Of a stretch of DNA of 59,442 bases, positions 38,153 to 47,324 are shown in pieces; position 1 is the stretch's first letter; the number at the start of each line of letters is the position of its first letter. The position numbers and the translations under genes were made by a program. The notes under the pieces are model-generated. The model was not told where the DNA came from. It ran no database searches and saw only the letters and a program-made list of their open reading frames with translations. The DNA comes from Betaproteobacteria bacterium (GTDB taxonomy: Bacteria > Pseudomonadota > Gammaproteobacteria > Burkholderiales > Rhodocyclaceae), in the NCBI GenBank assembly GCA_016868295.1, contig VGHJ01000010.1, positions 1 to 59,442 on the forward strand, in the 5' to 3' direction.

Positions 38153-40012
38153 ATGCCCGAGTACCGTTCCCGCACCTCCACCCATGGCCGCAACATGGCC
38201 GGCGCGCGCGCACTGTGGCGCGCCACCGGCATCAAGGAAGGCGATTTCGGCAAGCCGATCATCGCCGTGGTGAACTCCTTCACCCAGTTCGTGCCGGGCC
38301 ATGTGCACCTGAAGGACATGGGCCAGCTCGTCGCCCGCGAGATCGAGGCCGCCGGCGGCATCGCCAAGGAGTTCAACACCATCGCCGTGGACGACGGCAT
38401 CGCCATGGGCCACGGCGGCATGCTCTACTCGCTGCCCTCGCGAGAGCTGATCGCCGACTCGGTCGAGTACATGGTGAACGCCCACACGGCGGATGCCATG
38501 GTGTGCATCTCCAACTGCGACAAGATCACCCCCGGCATGCTGATGGCGGCGCTGCGCCTGAACATCCCGGCGGTGTTCGTCTCCGGCGGGCCGATGGAGG
38601 CGGGCAAGGTGAAGTGGCACGGCGAATACCGCATGGTCGACCTCATCGACGCCATGATCGAGGCCGCCGATTCCAAGAACTCCGACGCCGAGGTGGCGGC
38701 GATGGAGCGCAGCGCCTGCCCGACCTGCGGCTCATGCTCCGGCATGTTCACCGCCAACTCGATGAACTGCCTGACCGAGGCGCTGGGCCTGGCGCTGCCC
38801 GGCAACGGCTCGCTGCTCGCCACGCACGCCGACCGGGAAAAGCTCTTCGTCAAGGCCGGCCGCCTCGCGGTCGAGCTGTGCCGGCGCTGGTACGAGAACG
38901 ACGATGCTTCCGTCCTGCCCCGCAGCATCGCCTCGTTCGCGGCTTTCGAGAACGCCATCGCGCTGGACATCGCCATGGGCGGCTCGACCAACACCGTGTT
39001 GCACCTCCTTGCCGCGGCGCAGGAAGCCGGCGTGAATTTCACCATGGCCGACATCGACAGGATGTCGAGGCGCGTACCCTGCCTCGCCAAGGTTGCGCCG
39101 GCAACGCAGAAGTACCACATGGAGGACGTGCATCGCGCCGGCGGCATCATGGCGATCCTCGGCGAGCTCGACCGCGCCGGCCTCATCAACCGCGACTGCC
39201 CGACGGTGCTCTATTCCTCGATCGGCAAGCAGCTCGACTGCTGCGACGTGAAGCGCAACGAGAGCAAGGCGGTGCACGACTTCTACCGCGCCGCGCCAGG
39301 CGGCGTGCCGACGCAGACGGCCTTCTCGCAGAGCCGCCGCTACCCGAAGCTCGACCTCGACCGCGCCCACGGCTGCATCCGCGACCAGGCGCACGCCTAC
39401 ACGCAGGAGGGTGGGCTGGCGGTGCTGTTCGGCAACATCGCCGAGAAGGGTTGCATCGTCAAGACGGCCGGCGTCGACGAGAGCATCTGGAAGTTCAGCG
39501 GACGCGCCCGCGTCTGCGAGTCGCAGGAGGAAGCCGTCGAGAAGATTCTCGCCGACCAGATCAAGGCCGGCGACATCGTCGTCGTGCGCTACGAAGGACC
39601 GAAAGGCGGCCCCGGCATGCAGGAGATGCTCTACCCGACCTCGTATCTGAAATCGAAGGGGCTCGGCAAGCAGTGCGCGCTGCTCACCGACGGCCGCTTC
39701 TCCGGCGGCACCTCGGGCCTCTCGATCGGCCACGCCTCGCCCGAGGCGGCGGCCGGCGGCGCCATCGCTCTGGTCGAGGAGGGCGACACCATCGAGATCG
39801 ACATCCCCCACCGCCGCATCCACCTCGCCGTGGAAAAGTCAGTCCTGGCCGCACGGCGGCAGGCGATGGAAGCGAAGGGCCAAGGTGAACATGGCGCCTG
39901 GAAGCCGGCCAAGCGCGAGCGCACCGTCTCGGCGGCGCTGCAGGCCTACGCCGCCATGACCACCAGCGCCGACACCGGCGCGGTGCGCGACGTGAATCAA
40001 CTCTCGCGCTGA
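38153..40012 (+). CDS. ilvD: Dihydroxy-acid dehydratase
   Basis: 619-residue Fe-S enzyme in valine, leucine and isoleucine synthesis, converting dihydroxyisovalerate and its homologue to 2-keto acids. Motifs: [49 protein letters not shown] with cluster cysteines, and [15 protein letters not shown] at the C-terminal half. The RBS GAAGGAGC precedes the ATG. Near the 3' end lies an exact copy of the 24-base motif in codon phase 3, encoding EKSVLAARR where homologues usually read SDEEL; the DNA motif seems to have been gained at the expense of the protein consensus. Confidence 0.97.
   Translation: MPEYRSRTSTHGRNMAGARALWRATGIKEGDFGKPIIAVVNSFTQFVPGHVHLKDMGQLVAREIEAAGGIAKEFNTIAVDDGIAMGHGGMLYSLPSRELIADSVEYMVNAHTADAMVCISNCDKITPGMLMAALRLNIPAVFVSGGPMEAGKVKWHGEYRMVDLIDAMIEAADSKNSDAEVAAMERSACPTCGSCSGMFTANSMNCLTEALGLALPGNGSLLATHADREKLFVKAGRLAVELCRRWYENDDASVLPRSIASFAAFENAIALDIAMGGSTNTVLHLLAAAQEAGVNFTMADIDRMSRRVPCLAKVAPATQKYHMEDVHRAGGIMAILGELDRAGLINRDCPTVLYSSIGKQLDCCDVKRNESKAVHDFYRAAPGGVPTQTAFSQSRRYPKLDLDRAHGCIRDQAHAYTQEGGLAVLFGNIAEKGCIVKTAGVDESIWKFSGRARVCESQEEAVEKILADQIKAGDIVVVRYEGPKGGPGMQEMLYPTSYLKSKGLGKQCALLTDGRFSGGTSGLSIGHASPEAAAGGAIALVEEGDTIEIDIPHRRIHLAVEKSVLAARRQAMEAKGQGEHGAWKPAKRERTVSAALQAYAAMTTSADTGAVRDVNQLSR
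39835..39858 (+). repeat. Dispersed 24-base motif, copy 10 (exact)
   Basis: AAAGTCAGTC, spacer CTGGCCGC, ACGGCG. Sense within ilvD, codon phase 3. Confidence 0.85.
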
Positions 40013-40014
40013 GC

Positions 40015-40452
40015 ATGGCCACGGACGTCGCCAATGAATTCGAGCTGCTCTACAGCGGCCGGCTGTGGAGCCTGCTGTCCTGGCAGCAACTGACCGATTT
40101 CTGGGCGCGCATCGACCGCGGTGCCGGCTGGTATCTGTACGCCGTCGGTGAGCCGCTGCCCTTGGCACCGGCCACCGCCGAGGAAGTCGAACGCTTCATC
40201 GCCGCGACCGACGCCCTGCTGCGCAAGGAACACCTGCACGACTACTGCGGCATCGTCTATGCCGACGATCTCGAGGCGCCGCGCATGGTGAAGATCTACG
40301 ACCCGAACAACCTCGGCGTCTCCTGCGGATTCAGCAAGAACCCGCCTCCGCCCGGCTGGGTCATGAGCCTCGTGCCGCCCGACGAACTCAAACGCGCCGG
40401 CCCTCTGCCGGAAGCACGCAAGCGCTGGTGGCGATCTCTTTTCGAGCGCTGA
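40015..40452 (+). CDS. Conserved hypothetical protein
   Basis: 145 residues, no signal peptide or membrane segment. It is rich in Trp and Tyr at the start (LWSLLSWQQLTDFWARIDRGAGWYLY) and has HDYCGIVYADDLEAPRMVKIYDPNNLGVSCG in the middle, which looks like a conserved core. I do not recognise the family, though it has the look of a betaproteobacterial-specific protein. It starts two bases after the ilvD stop and is probably cotranscribed. Confidence 0.7.
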   Translation: MATDVANEFELLYSGRLWSLLSWQQLTDFWARIDRGAGWYLYAVGEPLPLAPATAEEVERFIAATDALLRKEHLHDYCGIVYADDLEAPRMVKIYDPNNLGVSCGFSKNPPPPGWVMSLVPPDELKRAGPLPEARKRWWRSLFER

Positions 40453-40522
40453 TGCGCTGACTTGCGCTGACCGCCAGCGAAGGCCATAATTCCGACAAAA
40501 TTACTCGGAATTAATCCCCTTC

Positions 40523-42565
40523 ATGCCCAACCGCCTCGCCGGCGAAACCTCGCCCTATCTCCAGCAGCACGCGGAAAACCCCGTGGATTGGTTCCCCTGG
40601 GGTGAGGAAGCGCTCACCCTGGCGAAGCGGGAAGACAAACCCATACTGCTTTCCATCGGCTATTCGGCCTGCCACTGGTGCCATGTCATGGCGCACGAAT
40701 CCTTCGAGGATGCCGAGGTGGCGGCGGTAATGAACCGCCTGTTCGTGAACATCAAGGTCGACCGCGAGGAGCGGCCCGATCTCGACCAGATCTACCAGAG
40801 CGCGCAGCAGATGCTCACCGGCCGCGCCGGCGGCTGGCCGCTCACCATGTTCCTCGCGCCGGACGGCACGCCCTTCTTCGGCGGCACCTATTTCCCGAAA
40901 ACCCCGCGCTACGGCCTGCCCGGCTTCGTCGACCTGTGCCGGCGCGTGGCGGAGGCCTGGCGCGACAAGCGTGCCGACATCGCCCAGCAGAACGGCGAAC
41001 TGCTGCGGGCGCTCGCCTCCGGCGCCAGGACGACGACGCCTGCCGGCGAGCCGACGGCGGCGCCGCTGCAGCTCGCCGTCGAGCGCGCGGAGCAATCCTT
41101 TGACGCGCGCTACGGCGGCTTCGGCGGCGCGCCCAAATTTCCGCACCCCGCCGAACTGGAGCTGCTGCTGCGCCGCCATGCCGCGACGGACGATGCGCGC
41201 TGCGGCGAGATGGCGCTCGCCACCCTGCGCAAGATGGCGGAAGGCGGCCTCTACGACCAGCTCGGCGGCGGCTTCTGCCGCTACAGCGTGGACGAGCGCT
41301 GGGAGATCCCGCACTTCGAGAAGATGCTCTACGACAACGGGCCGCTGCTGCGCCTCTACGCCGACGCCTGGCGCATCTCGCCGGAGCCCCTGTTCCGTCG
41401 TGTCGCGGAGGAGACCGCCGCCTGGGTCATGCGCGAGATGCAGGCGCCGGAGGACGGCTATTTCTCCTCGCTGGATGCCGACTCGGAGCACGAGGAGGGC
41501 AAGTTCTACGTCTGGTCGAGGGAAGAAGTCAGTCGCCACGGCACGGCGGACGAAGTGGCCGTGCTCGCCGCCCACTACGGCCTCGACCGTCCGGCCAACT
41601 TCGGGGGCCGTCACTGGCATTTCATCGTGGCAAAGCCGCTCGACGAGGTGGCCGCCGCGCTCGGCAAACCGCCGGCGGAGTGCGAAGCGCTGCTGCAATC
41701 GGGTCGGGCGAAGCTCTTTGCCGCGCGCGAACGACGCATCCGGCCGGGACGCGACGAGAAGATCCTGGCGAGCTGGAACGCGCTGATGATCGAGGGCATG
41801 GCCCACGCCGGCCGCGTCTTCGGCCGCGCCGACTGGCTGGCCTCCGCGCGGCGAGCCATGGATTTCACGCGGCGCACGCTCTGGCGCGACGGGCGGCTGC
41901 TCGCCACCTGCAAGGACGGGCGCGCCCATCTCAACGCCTATCTCGACGATTACGCCTATCTGCTCAAGGCCTCGCTCGAACTGCTGCAGTCCGGATTCGA
42001 CGCCGATCTGCTCGAATTTGCCGAAGCGCTCGCAAGAGCCCTGCTCGACCGCTTCGAGGACGCTGCCGGCGGCTTCTTCTTCACCAGCCACGACCACGAA
42101 GCGCTGATCCACCGCGTCAAGACCGGGCACGACAACGCCACGCCCTCGGGCAACGGCGTGGCCGCCTTTGCCTTGCAGCGCCTGGCCCACCTTACGGGCG
42201 ACATGCGCTATCAGGCGTCGGCCGGACGCGCCCTGCGGCTGTACTGTCCGGACATGGAACGCCAGCCCGGCGGCTTTGCCACCCTGCTCATGGCCCTGGA
42301 GGAATCCCTGGTGCCGCCAACCCTCGTGGTGTTACGCGGACCGAAAGCGCAATTGGCTGATTGGAATGAAAAAATCGCCTCACGCCCGTGGCCCTGGGCG
42401 ATCGCGCTCGGCTTGCCTGCGGAGGCCGGCGCACTGCCCGCGGTGCTCGAAAAACCCTTGCGCGAGGGCGTCAACGCCTGGGTCTGCTCCGGCGTTAAAT
42501 GCCTCGAGCCGATAGACGATTTCACTTGCCTTGAACGGGTTTGCAAGTCCCCGGAATTGCTTTAG
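40523..42565 (+). CDS. Thioredoxin-domain protein of the DUF255 (YyaL/SSP411) family
   Basis: 680 residues. The N-terminal thioredoxin-like domain starts [19 protein letters not shown] and has the CxxC motif in [16 protein letters not shown], then RPDLDQIYQ and [13 protein letters not shown]. The C-terminal two thirds form an (alpha/alpha)6 glycosidase-like barrel with [25 protein letters not shown] and [13 protein letters not shown]. The biochemical role of the family is unsettled. It carries one sense copy of the 24-base motif (41525-41548). A cytochrome c gene follows. Confidence 0.92.
   Translation: MPNRLAGETSPYLQQHAENPVDWFPWGEEALTLAKREDKPILLSIGYSACHWCHVMAHESFEDAEVAAVMNRLFVNIKVDREERPDLDQIYQSAQQMLTGRAGGWPLTMFLAPDGTPFFGGTYFPKTPRYGLPGFVDLCRRVAEAWRDKRADIAQQNGELLRALASGARTTTPAGEPTAAPLQLAVERAEQSFDARYGGFGGAPKFPHPAELELLLRRHAATDDARCGEMALATLRKMAEGGLYDQLGGGFCRYSVDERWEIPHFEKMLYDNGPLLRLYADAWRISPEPLFRRVAEETAAWVMREMQAPEDGYFSSLDADSEHEEGKFYVWSREEVSRHGTADEVAVLAAHYGLDRPANFGGRHWHFIVAKPLDEVAAALGKPPAECEALLQSGRAKLFAARERRIRPGRDEKILASWNALMIEGMAHAGRVFGRADWLASARRAMDFTRRTLWRDGRLLATCKDGRAHLNAYLDDYAYLLKASLELLQSGFDADLLEFAEALARALLDRFEDAAGGFFFTSHDHEALIHRVKTGHDNATPSGNGVAAFALQRLAHLTGDMRYQASAGRALRLYCPDMERQPGGFATLLMALEESLVPPTLVVLRGPKAQLADWNEKIASRPWPWAIALGLPAEAGALPAVLEKPLREGVNAWVCSGVKCLEPIDDFTCLERVCKSPELL
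41525..41548 (+). repeat. Dispersed 24-base motif, copy 11 (one mismatch)
   Basis: GAAGTCAGTC, spacer GCCACGGC, ACGGCG. Sense within the DUF255 gene, codon phase 1. Confidence 0.8.
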
Positions 42566-42568
42566 AGT
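42541..42568 (+). promoter_or_regulatory. Promoter candidate for cytochrome c
   Basis: TTGCAA, a 16-base spacer, and TAGAGT, overlapping the end of the upstream gene and about 45 bases before the cytochrome start, which has a good RBS (GAGGAGAAAACG). Confidence 0.4.
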
Positions 42569-42613
42569 ATCGGCGCATTTCACCAACCACGCCCACGAGG
42601 AGAAAACGAAGAA

Positions 42614-42925
42614 ATGAAACTGCTGAAAACCCTGCTGCTCGCCGCTGCCGGCCTGCTCATCACCGGTCAGGCCTCCGCCGACGAAGCCCTGGCGAAAGCC
42701 AAGAACTGCATGAGCTGCCACGCCATGGACAAGAAGGTGGTCGGCCCGTCCTACAAGGACGTCGCCAAGAAATACGCCGGCAAGGCCGATGCCGCCGCCA
42801 TGCTGGAGGGCAAGGTCAAGAAGGGCGGCTCGGGCGCCTGGGGCACCGTGCCGATGCCGCCGAACCCGGCGGTTTCCGACGCCGACATCAAGAAGCTGGT
42901 GGCCTGGATCCTGGCGGCCAAGTAA
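42614..42925 (+). CDS. Class I cytochrome c
   Basis: 103 residues with a Sec signal peptide (MKLLKTLLLAAAGLLITGQA, cleaved before DEALAKA). The haem site CMSCH is at residues 32-36, and the distal methionine is in GTVPMPPNPAVSD near residue 80. This is the cytochrome c-551/c5 size class, a periplasmic electron carrier for terminal oxidases or denitrification enzymes. A strong terminator follows 20 bases after the stop, so the gene is monocistronic or the end of its operon. Confidence 0.95.
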   Translation: MKLLKTLLLAAAGLLITGQASADEALAKAKNCMSCHAMDKKVVGPSYKDVAKKYAGKADAAAMLEGKVKKGGSGAWGTVPMPPNPAVSDADIKKLVAWILAAK

Positions 42926-42944
42926 ACCGGTTTCGCGCGTCACG

Positions 42945-42971
42945 AAAAGCCGCGCACCGCGCGGCTTTTTT
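42945..42971 (+). terminator. Rho-independent terminator after cytochrome c
   Basis: Eleven-base stem AAAAGCCGCGC/GCGCGGCTTTT with a three-base loop and a run of six T. The transposase remnant ends nine bases beyond. Confidence 0.92.
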
Positions 42972-42979
42972 GTTCCTGA

Positions 42980-43799
42980 TTACCAATGAGCCTCAGCCAA
43001 TTTTACGAGCCGGTAGGGCATAGGCGGCGTTTGCGCGGCGGCGGCGGCCAGCCGTGCGAGCATGCTCGCCAGATCGAATCGTCGGTTGAAGCGATAGTTG
43101 AACTCGGCCAGATAGCGCGGCAGGTGCTTCGGGCGGATCGCATGATAGGTGCCGTGGATCGCGTTCTTCACATTCCCCAGCATGGTATCGACCCAGTTGA
43201 GGGTGAGCCGCTTGCGGGCCAGGCCCGGTCCGCTCATCACGGTCGGCGCGTGATCGCAGCCGGCCGCGGCCACCGCCCCGAAGCAGGCCAGGCCGTCCGA
43301 ATGCACCGTCGTGCCGGGCGCCAGTCTGGCCCGGCTCCAGCGAGCGATCTCTTTCACGCGGAAGCCCTTGACGCAAGTAAGACTCATGCGGCGCGGGCGT
43401 CCCGCCGGATTGGTTTCCACCGCCGCCACGAAAGGCTTCTTGCCGCGGGTGCCGCGTCCGCGCTTGTAGCCCCGGCGCCGGCCACCCCAGTAGGCATCGT
43501 CCAATTGCACCAGCCCTTTGAGGTGCCGGCCGGCATCGCGCTCCAGCATCGCCTGCATCAGCTTGTGCTTCATCAGCCAGGCGCTGTTCTGGGAGATGGC
43601 CAGTTGGCGGGAGAGCTCCAGCGAAGAGATGCCGTTCTTGGCCTGGGTGATCAGATGCATGGCCAGAAACCAAACATTGAGCGGCAGCTTGGAGCCGGCG
43701 AAGCGCGCCTGCTCGCATTGCTCCGACGTTCCTTGCTTGTCCATGAATTCGCGCAAACCAACCCATGCCCCGCTGAAATTGCACCTTGTTCTTTGGCAT
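42980..43799 (-). pseudogene. IS1595-family transposase, frameshifted and lacking its zinc ribbon
   Basis: The DDE core is clear: SKLPLNVWFLAMHLITQAKNG, HKLMQAMLERD, QLDDAYWGGRRRGYKRG, VHSDGLACFG, and LNWVDTMLGNVKNAI. Two defects are visible. The natural start MPKNKVQFQRG (ATG 43799) is in a different frame from the rest, with the shift near 43770. And QCEQARF is followed directly by AGSKLPL, whereas relatives have some 40-50 residues with a CPxCG...CxxC zinc ribbon in between. The element is therefore dead unless helped in trans. No clear terminal inverted repeats were found, so the IS boundaries are not given. Confidence 0.85.
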
Positions 43800-43850
43800 C
43801 GCTTATCTCCTTGAAGAATCAAGAGATTCCAGTTTGCTGCCCTACTGGCT

Positions 43851-43884
43851 CACTGGCTGAGCCTCCCCACTGGCTGAGCCTCCC
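43851..43884 (+). repeat. Tandem duplication of 17 bases
   Basis: Two perfect copies of CACTGGCTGAGCCTCCC in a row, upstream of the transposase and 16 bases before the liv promoter. Part of it (GGCTGAGCCTC) resembles, inverted, the sequence at the 3' end of the transposase (GAGCCTCAGCC), so it may derive from an IS end. Confidence 0.85.
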
Positions 43885-43899
43885 TAATCCAAATTTTTA

Positions 43900-43928
43900 T
43901 TGACATGATCCGGCACGGGCAGCACAAT
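43900..43928 (+). promoter_or_regulatory. Promoter candidate of the liv operon
   Basis: TTGACA, a 17-base spacer, and CACAAT, 55 bases before the livK start. The -35 is preceded by an AT-rich stretch (AAATTTTTAT) that could act as an UP element. The livK start has the RBS CAGGAGAC. Confidence 0.6.
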
Positions 43929-43983
43929 CCACGCGCGTTTTCACACCCAGAAATGAAACCACATCTTTCAGGAGACTAAGATC

Positions 43984-45213
43984 ATGCGATTCCCCGTCAA
44001 GACGACCTGCCTCGCCGTTGCTTCCGCCCTGCTCGCGTTCGGCTGCGGCAAGGAGGCGCCGCCGCCCAAGGCCGAGCAGCCACCCGCCCCGCTGGTGGTC
44101 AAAATCGGGCATGTCGGACCGCTCACCGGTGGCATCGCGCATCTGGGCAAGGACAACGAGAACGGCGCGCGCCTGGCCATCGACCAGGCCAATGCCGCCG
44201 GCGTGAAGCTGGGTGACCGTCAGGTAAAGTTCGAGTTGATGGCCGAGGACGACCAGGCCGATCCGAAGATCGGCAACACCGTCGCCCAGAAGCTGGTGGA
44301 TGCCAAGGTCGCCGGCGTGGTCGGCCATCTCAACTCCGGCACCACGATTCCCGCCTCGGCCGTATACAGTCAGAGCGGCATCCCGATGATTTCCGGTTCC
44401 GCCACCAACCCGGCGCTGACCGAGCAGAAGCTGAAGGGGATTTTCCGCGTTGTCGGGCGCGACGATCAGCAGGGTCCGGCCATCGCCAACTTTCTCGTTG
44501 CCCAGGTGAAGCCGAAGACGGCAGCGATCATCGACGACGCCACGCCCTACGGCGAAGGCATCGCCAACGAGGTGGAGAAAACGCTCAAGGCCGCCGGCGT
44601 CAAGGTCCTGCCGCGCGAAAAAGGCACGGACAAGACCACGGACTGGAAAGCCGTGCTGACCAAGATCAAAGGCAAGAACCCGGACGCGGTCTTCTACGGC
44701 GGCATGGATGCCGCCGGCGGACCGCTGCTCAAGCAGGCGCGCGAACTGAAGATCGCCGTGCCGTTTGCCTACGGCGATGGCGGTTGCACCGACAAGATGG
44801 CGGAGCTGGCCGGCGCGGCCGCGGAAGGCATGCTGTGTTCGCAGGCCGGCATTCCGGTGCAGGCTGCCGGCAAGGCCTTCCTCGATGGCTACAAGAGTGC
44901 CTTCAAGATCGATCCCATCCTCTACGCGCCGTTCACTTACGACGCCGCCAATCTGATGATCGCCGCCATGAAGCAGGCGAACTCGGCCGAGCCGGCGAAG
45001 TACCTGCCCGCGCTGGAAAAGATCAGCCATAACGGCGCCAGCGGCCGCATCGAGTTCGACGAGAAGGGCGACCGCAAGGATGCCGAAATGACCATCTTCA
45101 CCATGAAGAACGGCAAGATCACTCCCTTGGCCATCATCATGGGCGGCAAGTCCATGACCTTGGATCAGTACGCTGCCGCTGCCGCACCCGCTGCGAAAGC
45201 CGAGAAGAAGTAA
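43984..45213 (+). CDS. livK: Branched-chain amino acid ABC transporter binding protein (lipoprotein)
   Basis: 409-residue periplasmic binding protein of the Leu/Ile/Val family. The signal peptide ends in a lipobox (LLAFGC), so the protein is probably membrane-anchored. The mature start VVKIGHVGPLTGGIAHLGKDN, then NSGTTIPASAVYSQSGIPMISGSATNP and FRVVGRDDQQGP, are diagnostic. The C-terminal alanine-rich tail (AAAAPAAKAEKK) is unusual and may be a flexible extension. First gene of livKHMGF; a hairpin separates it from livH. Confidence 0.94.
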   Translation: MRFPVKTTCLAVASALLAFGCGKEAPPPKAEQPPAPLVVKIGHVGPLTGGIAHLGKDNENGARLAIDQANAAGVKLGDRQVKFELMAEDDQADPKIGNTVAQKLVDAKVAGVVGHLNSGTTIPASAVYSQSGIPMISGSATNPALTEQKLKGIFRVVGRDDQQGPAIANFLVAQVKPKTAAIIDDATPYGEGIANEVEKTLKAAGVKVLPREKGTDKTTDWKAVLTKIKGKNPDAVFYGGMDAAGGPLLKQARELKIAVPFAYGDGGCTDKMAELAGAAAEGMLCSQAGIPVQAAGKAFLDGYKSAFKIDPILYAPFTYDAANLMIAAMKQANSAEPAKYLPALEKISHNGASGRIEFDEKGDRKDAEMTIFTMKNGKITPLAIIMGGKSMTLDQYAAAAAPAAKAEKK

Positions 45214-45232
45214 AAGCGACACCTACGCTCGC

Positions 45233-45264
45233 GCGGAAACGGCACCCACGGGTGCCGTTTCCGC
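45233..45264 (+). terminator. Hairpin between livK and livH
   Basis: Perfect 14-base stem GCGGAAACGGCACC/GGTGCCGTTTCCGC with a four-base loop and no T tail. More likely a mRNA-stabilising or partial terminator that raises livK expression over the membrane components than a full stop. Confidence 0.6.
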
Positions 45265-45276
45265 GTCCGCAGGCGC

Positions 45277-46263
45277 ATGGACATCCTCATCCAGCAAATC
45301 ATCAACGGTCTGACGACAGGCAGTGTGTATGCACTTGTCGCGCTCGGCTACACCATGGTGTATGGGGTCATCCAGCTTATAAACTTCGCCCACGGCGAGG
45401 TGGTCATGGTCGGCGCCATGGTGGCGATTTCGGTGATCGGCGCGCTCGCCGGCAGCGGCCTGCCGCCGGCGGCAATCCTGCTCGCCGGTGTGGCTTGCGC
45501 CATGCCGGCCTGCATGTGCCTGGGCTACCTGCTTGAGCGCGTTGCCTATCGGCCGTTGCGTCATGCTCCGCGCCTGGCACCGTTAATAACCGCCATCGGC
45601 ATGTCAATCATTCTGCAACATCTTGCGCTGCTGGTATGGAGCCGCAATCCGCTGGCTTTTCCGCAAATACTCGAGAACCCCGTGTTTTCGATCGGCGGGG
45701 CGGCCATCAGCGGTGTGCAGATGGGCATCATCCTGCTCTCCTGCGCGATGATGGTCGGGCTGACCTGGTTCGTGTATCGGACGCGTTTCGGCGTTGCCAT
45801 CCGCGCCACGGCTGAAAACGTCCATATCGCCGCGCTGATGGGCGTCGATGCCAACCGGGTGATCGCGCTGACCTTCGTCATCGCCGCCGCCATGGCGGCG
45901 GTGGCGGGCGTGATGGTCGGCACCTATTACGGCATCGCCCACTACACGATGGGCTTCATGCTTGGCCTGAAAGCCTTCTCGGCGGCGGTGCTGGGCGGCA
46001 TCGGCAATCTCGCCGGCGCCATGCTCGGCGGCATCCTGCTTGGCCTGGTCGAAGCGCTGGCCACGGGGTATATCGGCGAGGTCACCGACCTGTGCCGCTG
46101 GCCAATCGTCTCCGGCTGGCTGGCCGAGCGCTGCGCCGCCGACGGTCATGTCGTGCTGATGGGCAGCAATTACCAGGAGGTGTTCGCCTTTCTGGTGCTG
46201 ATCGCCGTGCTGGTGTTCCGCCCCTCGGGGCTGCTCGGCGAGCGCGTCGCGGAGCGGGCGTGA
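45277..46263 (+). CDS. livH: Branched-chain amino acid ABC permease LivH
   Basis: 328-residue membrane protein with about eight hydrophobic segments. It starts MDILIQQIINGLTTGSVYAL, and has the family elements YTMVYGVIQLINFAHGE, FRPSGLLG at the end and the EAA-like loop AVLGGIGNLAGAMLGGILLG. The segment after YIGEV, with two cysteines (DLCRWP and ERCAADG), is an insertion of about 30 residues relative to the family as I recall it. It overlaps livM by four bases. Confidence 0.95.
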   Translation: MDILIQQIINGLTTGSVYALVALGYTMVYGVIQLINFAHGEVVMVGAMVAISVIGALAGSGLPPAAILLAGVACAMPACMCLGYLLERVAYRPLRHAPRLAPLITAIGMSIILQHLALLVWSRNPLAFPQILENPVFSIGGAAISGVQMGIILLSCAMMVGLTWFVYRTRFGVAIRATAENVHIAALMGVDANRVIALTFVIAAAMAAVAGVMVGTYYGIAHYTMGFMLGLKAFSAAVLGGIGNLAGAMLGGILLGLVEALATGYIGEVTDLCRWPIVSGWLAERCAADGHVVLMGSNYQEVFAFLVLIAVLVFRPSGLLGERVAERA

Positions 46264-47324
46264 AAGCACAGCGCCATCCGCTGCTCTTCTGGGCGGGCGT
46301 CGTGCTCGTTGCCGCCGCCCTGTTTGCCCTGCCGTTGGTACTGGCCATGGCCGGTACCGCCTGGGTGCGCATCGCCAACCTCGCCATCCTGTTCGTCTTC
46401 CTCTCGCTCGGCCTCAACATCGTCGTCGGTTTCGCCGGACTGCTCGATCTGGGCTACATCGCCTTCTACGCGGTCGGCGCCTATACCTGGGCGCTGCTCG
46501 CCTCGCCGCATTTCGGCCTGCACCTGCCGTTCTGGGCGATTCTGCCCATCGGCGCCCTGCTCGCCTGCGTCGCCGGCGTCGTGCTGGGGGCGCCGACGCT
46601 GAGGCTGCGCGGCGACTACCTCGCCATCGTCACGCTCGGCTTCGGCGAGATCGTGCGCATCCTGATGAACAACCTGTCCTCCCCGTTCAACATCACCAAC
46701 GGGCCGAAGGGCATCACCCTGATCGACCCGGTGCGCATCGGCGGCATCGATTTTCGCGCCGCCGACACCTGGCTCGGCCTCGCCTTCAGCGGGCCGGTGA
46801 AGTACTACTACCTGCTCCTGCTGCTGCTCGTCGCCGTCATCGTCATCAACCTGCGCCTGCAGCGCTCGCGCATCGGCCGCGCCTGGGTGGCGATCCGCGA
46901 GGACGAGGTCGCCGCCAAGGCCTGCGGCATCAACACGCGCAACGTCAAGCTGCTCGCCTTCGCCATGGGCGCCTCCTTCGGCGGCGTCGCCGGCGGCATG
47001 TTCGCCTCGATCCAGGGCTTCATCAGTCCCGAAAGCTTCGTGCTGCACGAATCGATCATGGTGCTGGCGATGGTCGTACTGGGCGGCATGGGCAACATCT
47101 GGGGCGTGATCGCCGGCGCGATGCTGCTCTCCTTCGTGCCCGAACTGCTGCGTTACACGGTCGAGCCGGCGCAACGCTACCTCTTCGGCCGGCTGCTCGT
47201 CGACCCCGAGGTACTGCGCATGCTGGTCTTCGGCGCAGCGCTGGTACTGACCATGCGCCTGCGTCCGGCCGGTCTGTGGCCAGAGGCGCGCCACAAGCGT
47301 GAATTCGCAGGCCAGGCTGGATGA
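46260..47324 (+). CDS. livM: Branched-chain amino acid ABC permease LivM
   Basis: 354-residue membrane permease starting at GTG 46260, which overlaps the livH stop (GTGA). Family motifs: NLAILFVFLSLGLNIVVGFAG, LDLGYIAFYAVGAYTWALL, PTLRLRGDYLAIVTLGFGEI and VVLGGMGNIWGVIAGA. It pairs with LivH as the channel. Its stop overlaps the livG start by four bases. Confidence 0.95.
   Translation: MKAQRHPLLFWAGVVLVAAALFALPLVLAMAGTAWVRIANLAILFVFLSLGLNIVVGFAGLLDLGYIAFYAVGAYTWALLASPHFGLHLPFWAILPIGALLACVAGVVLGAPTLRLRGDYLAIVTLGFGEIVRILMNNLSSPFNITNGPKGITLIDPVRIGGIDFRAADTWLGLAFSGPVKYYYLLLLLLVAVIVINLRLQRSRIGRAWVAIREDEVAAKACGINTRNVKLLAFAMGASFGGVAGGMFASIQGFISPESFVLHESIMVLAMVVLGGMGNIWGVIAGAMLLSFVPELLRYTVEPAQRYLFGRLLVDPEVLRMLVFGAALVLTMRLRPAGLWPEARHKREFAGQAG

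Noticed and set aside
43851-43884. Start of a CRISPR-like array
   Set aside because: Only two adjacent units with no spacers; a simple tandem duplication.
42975-43890. Terminal inverted repeats for the IS1595-type element
   Set aside because: GAGCCTCAGCC at one side lies inside the coding end of the transposase; similarity to the other side is short, so boundaries were not assigned.
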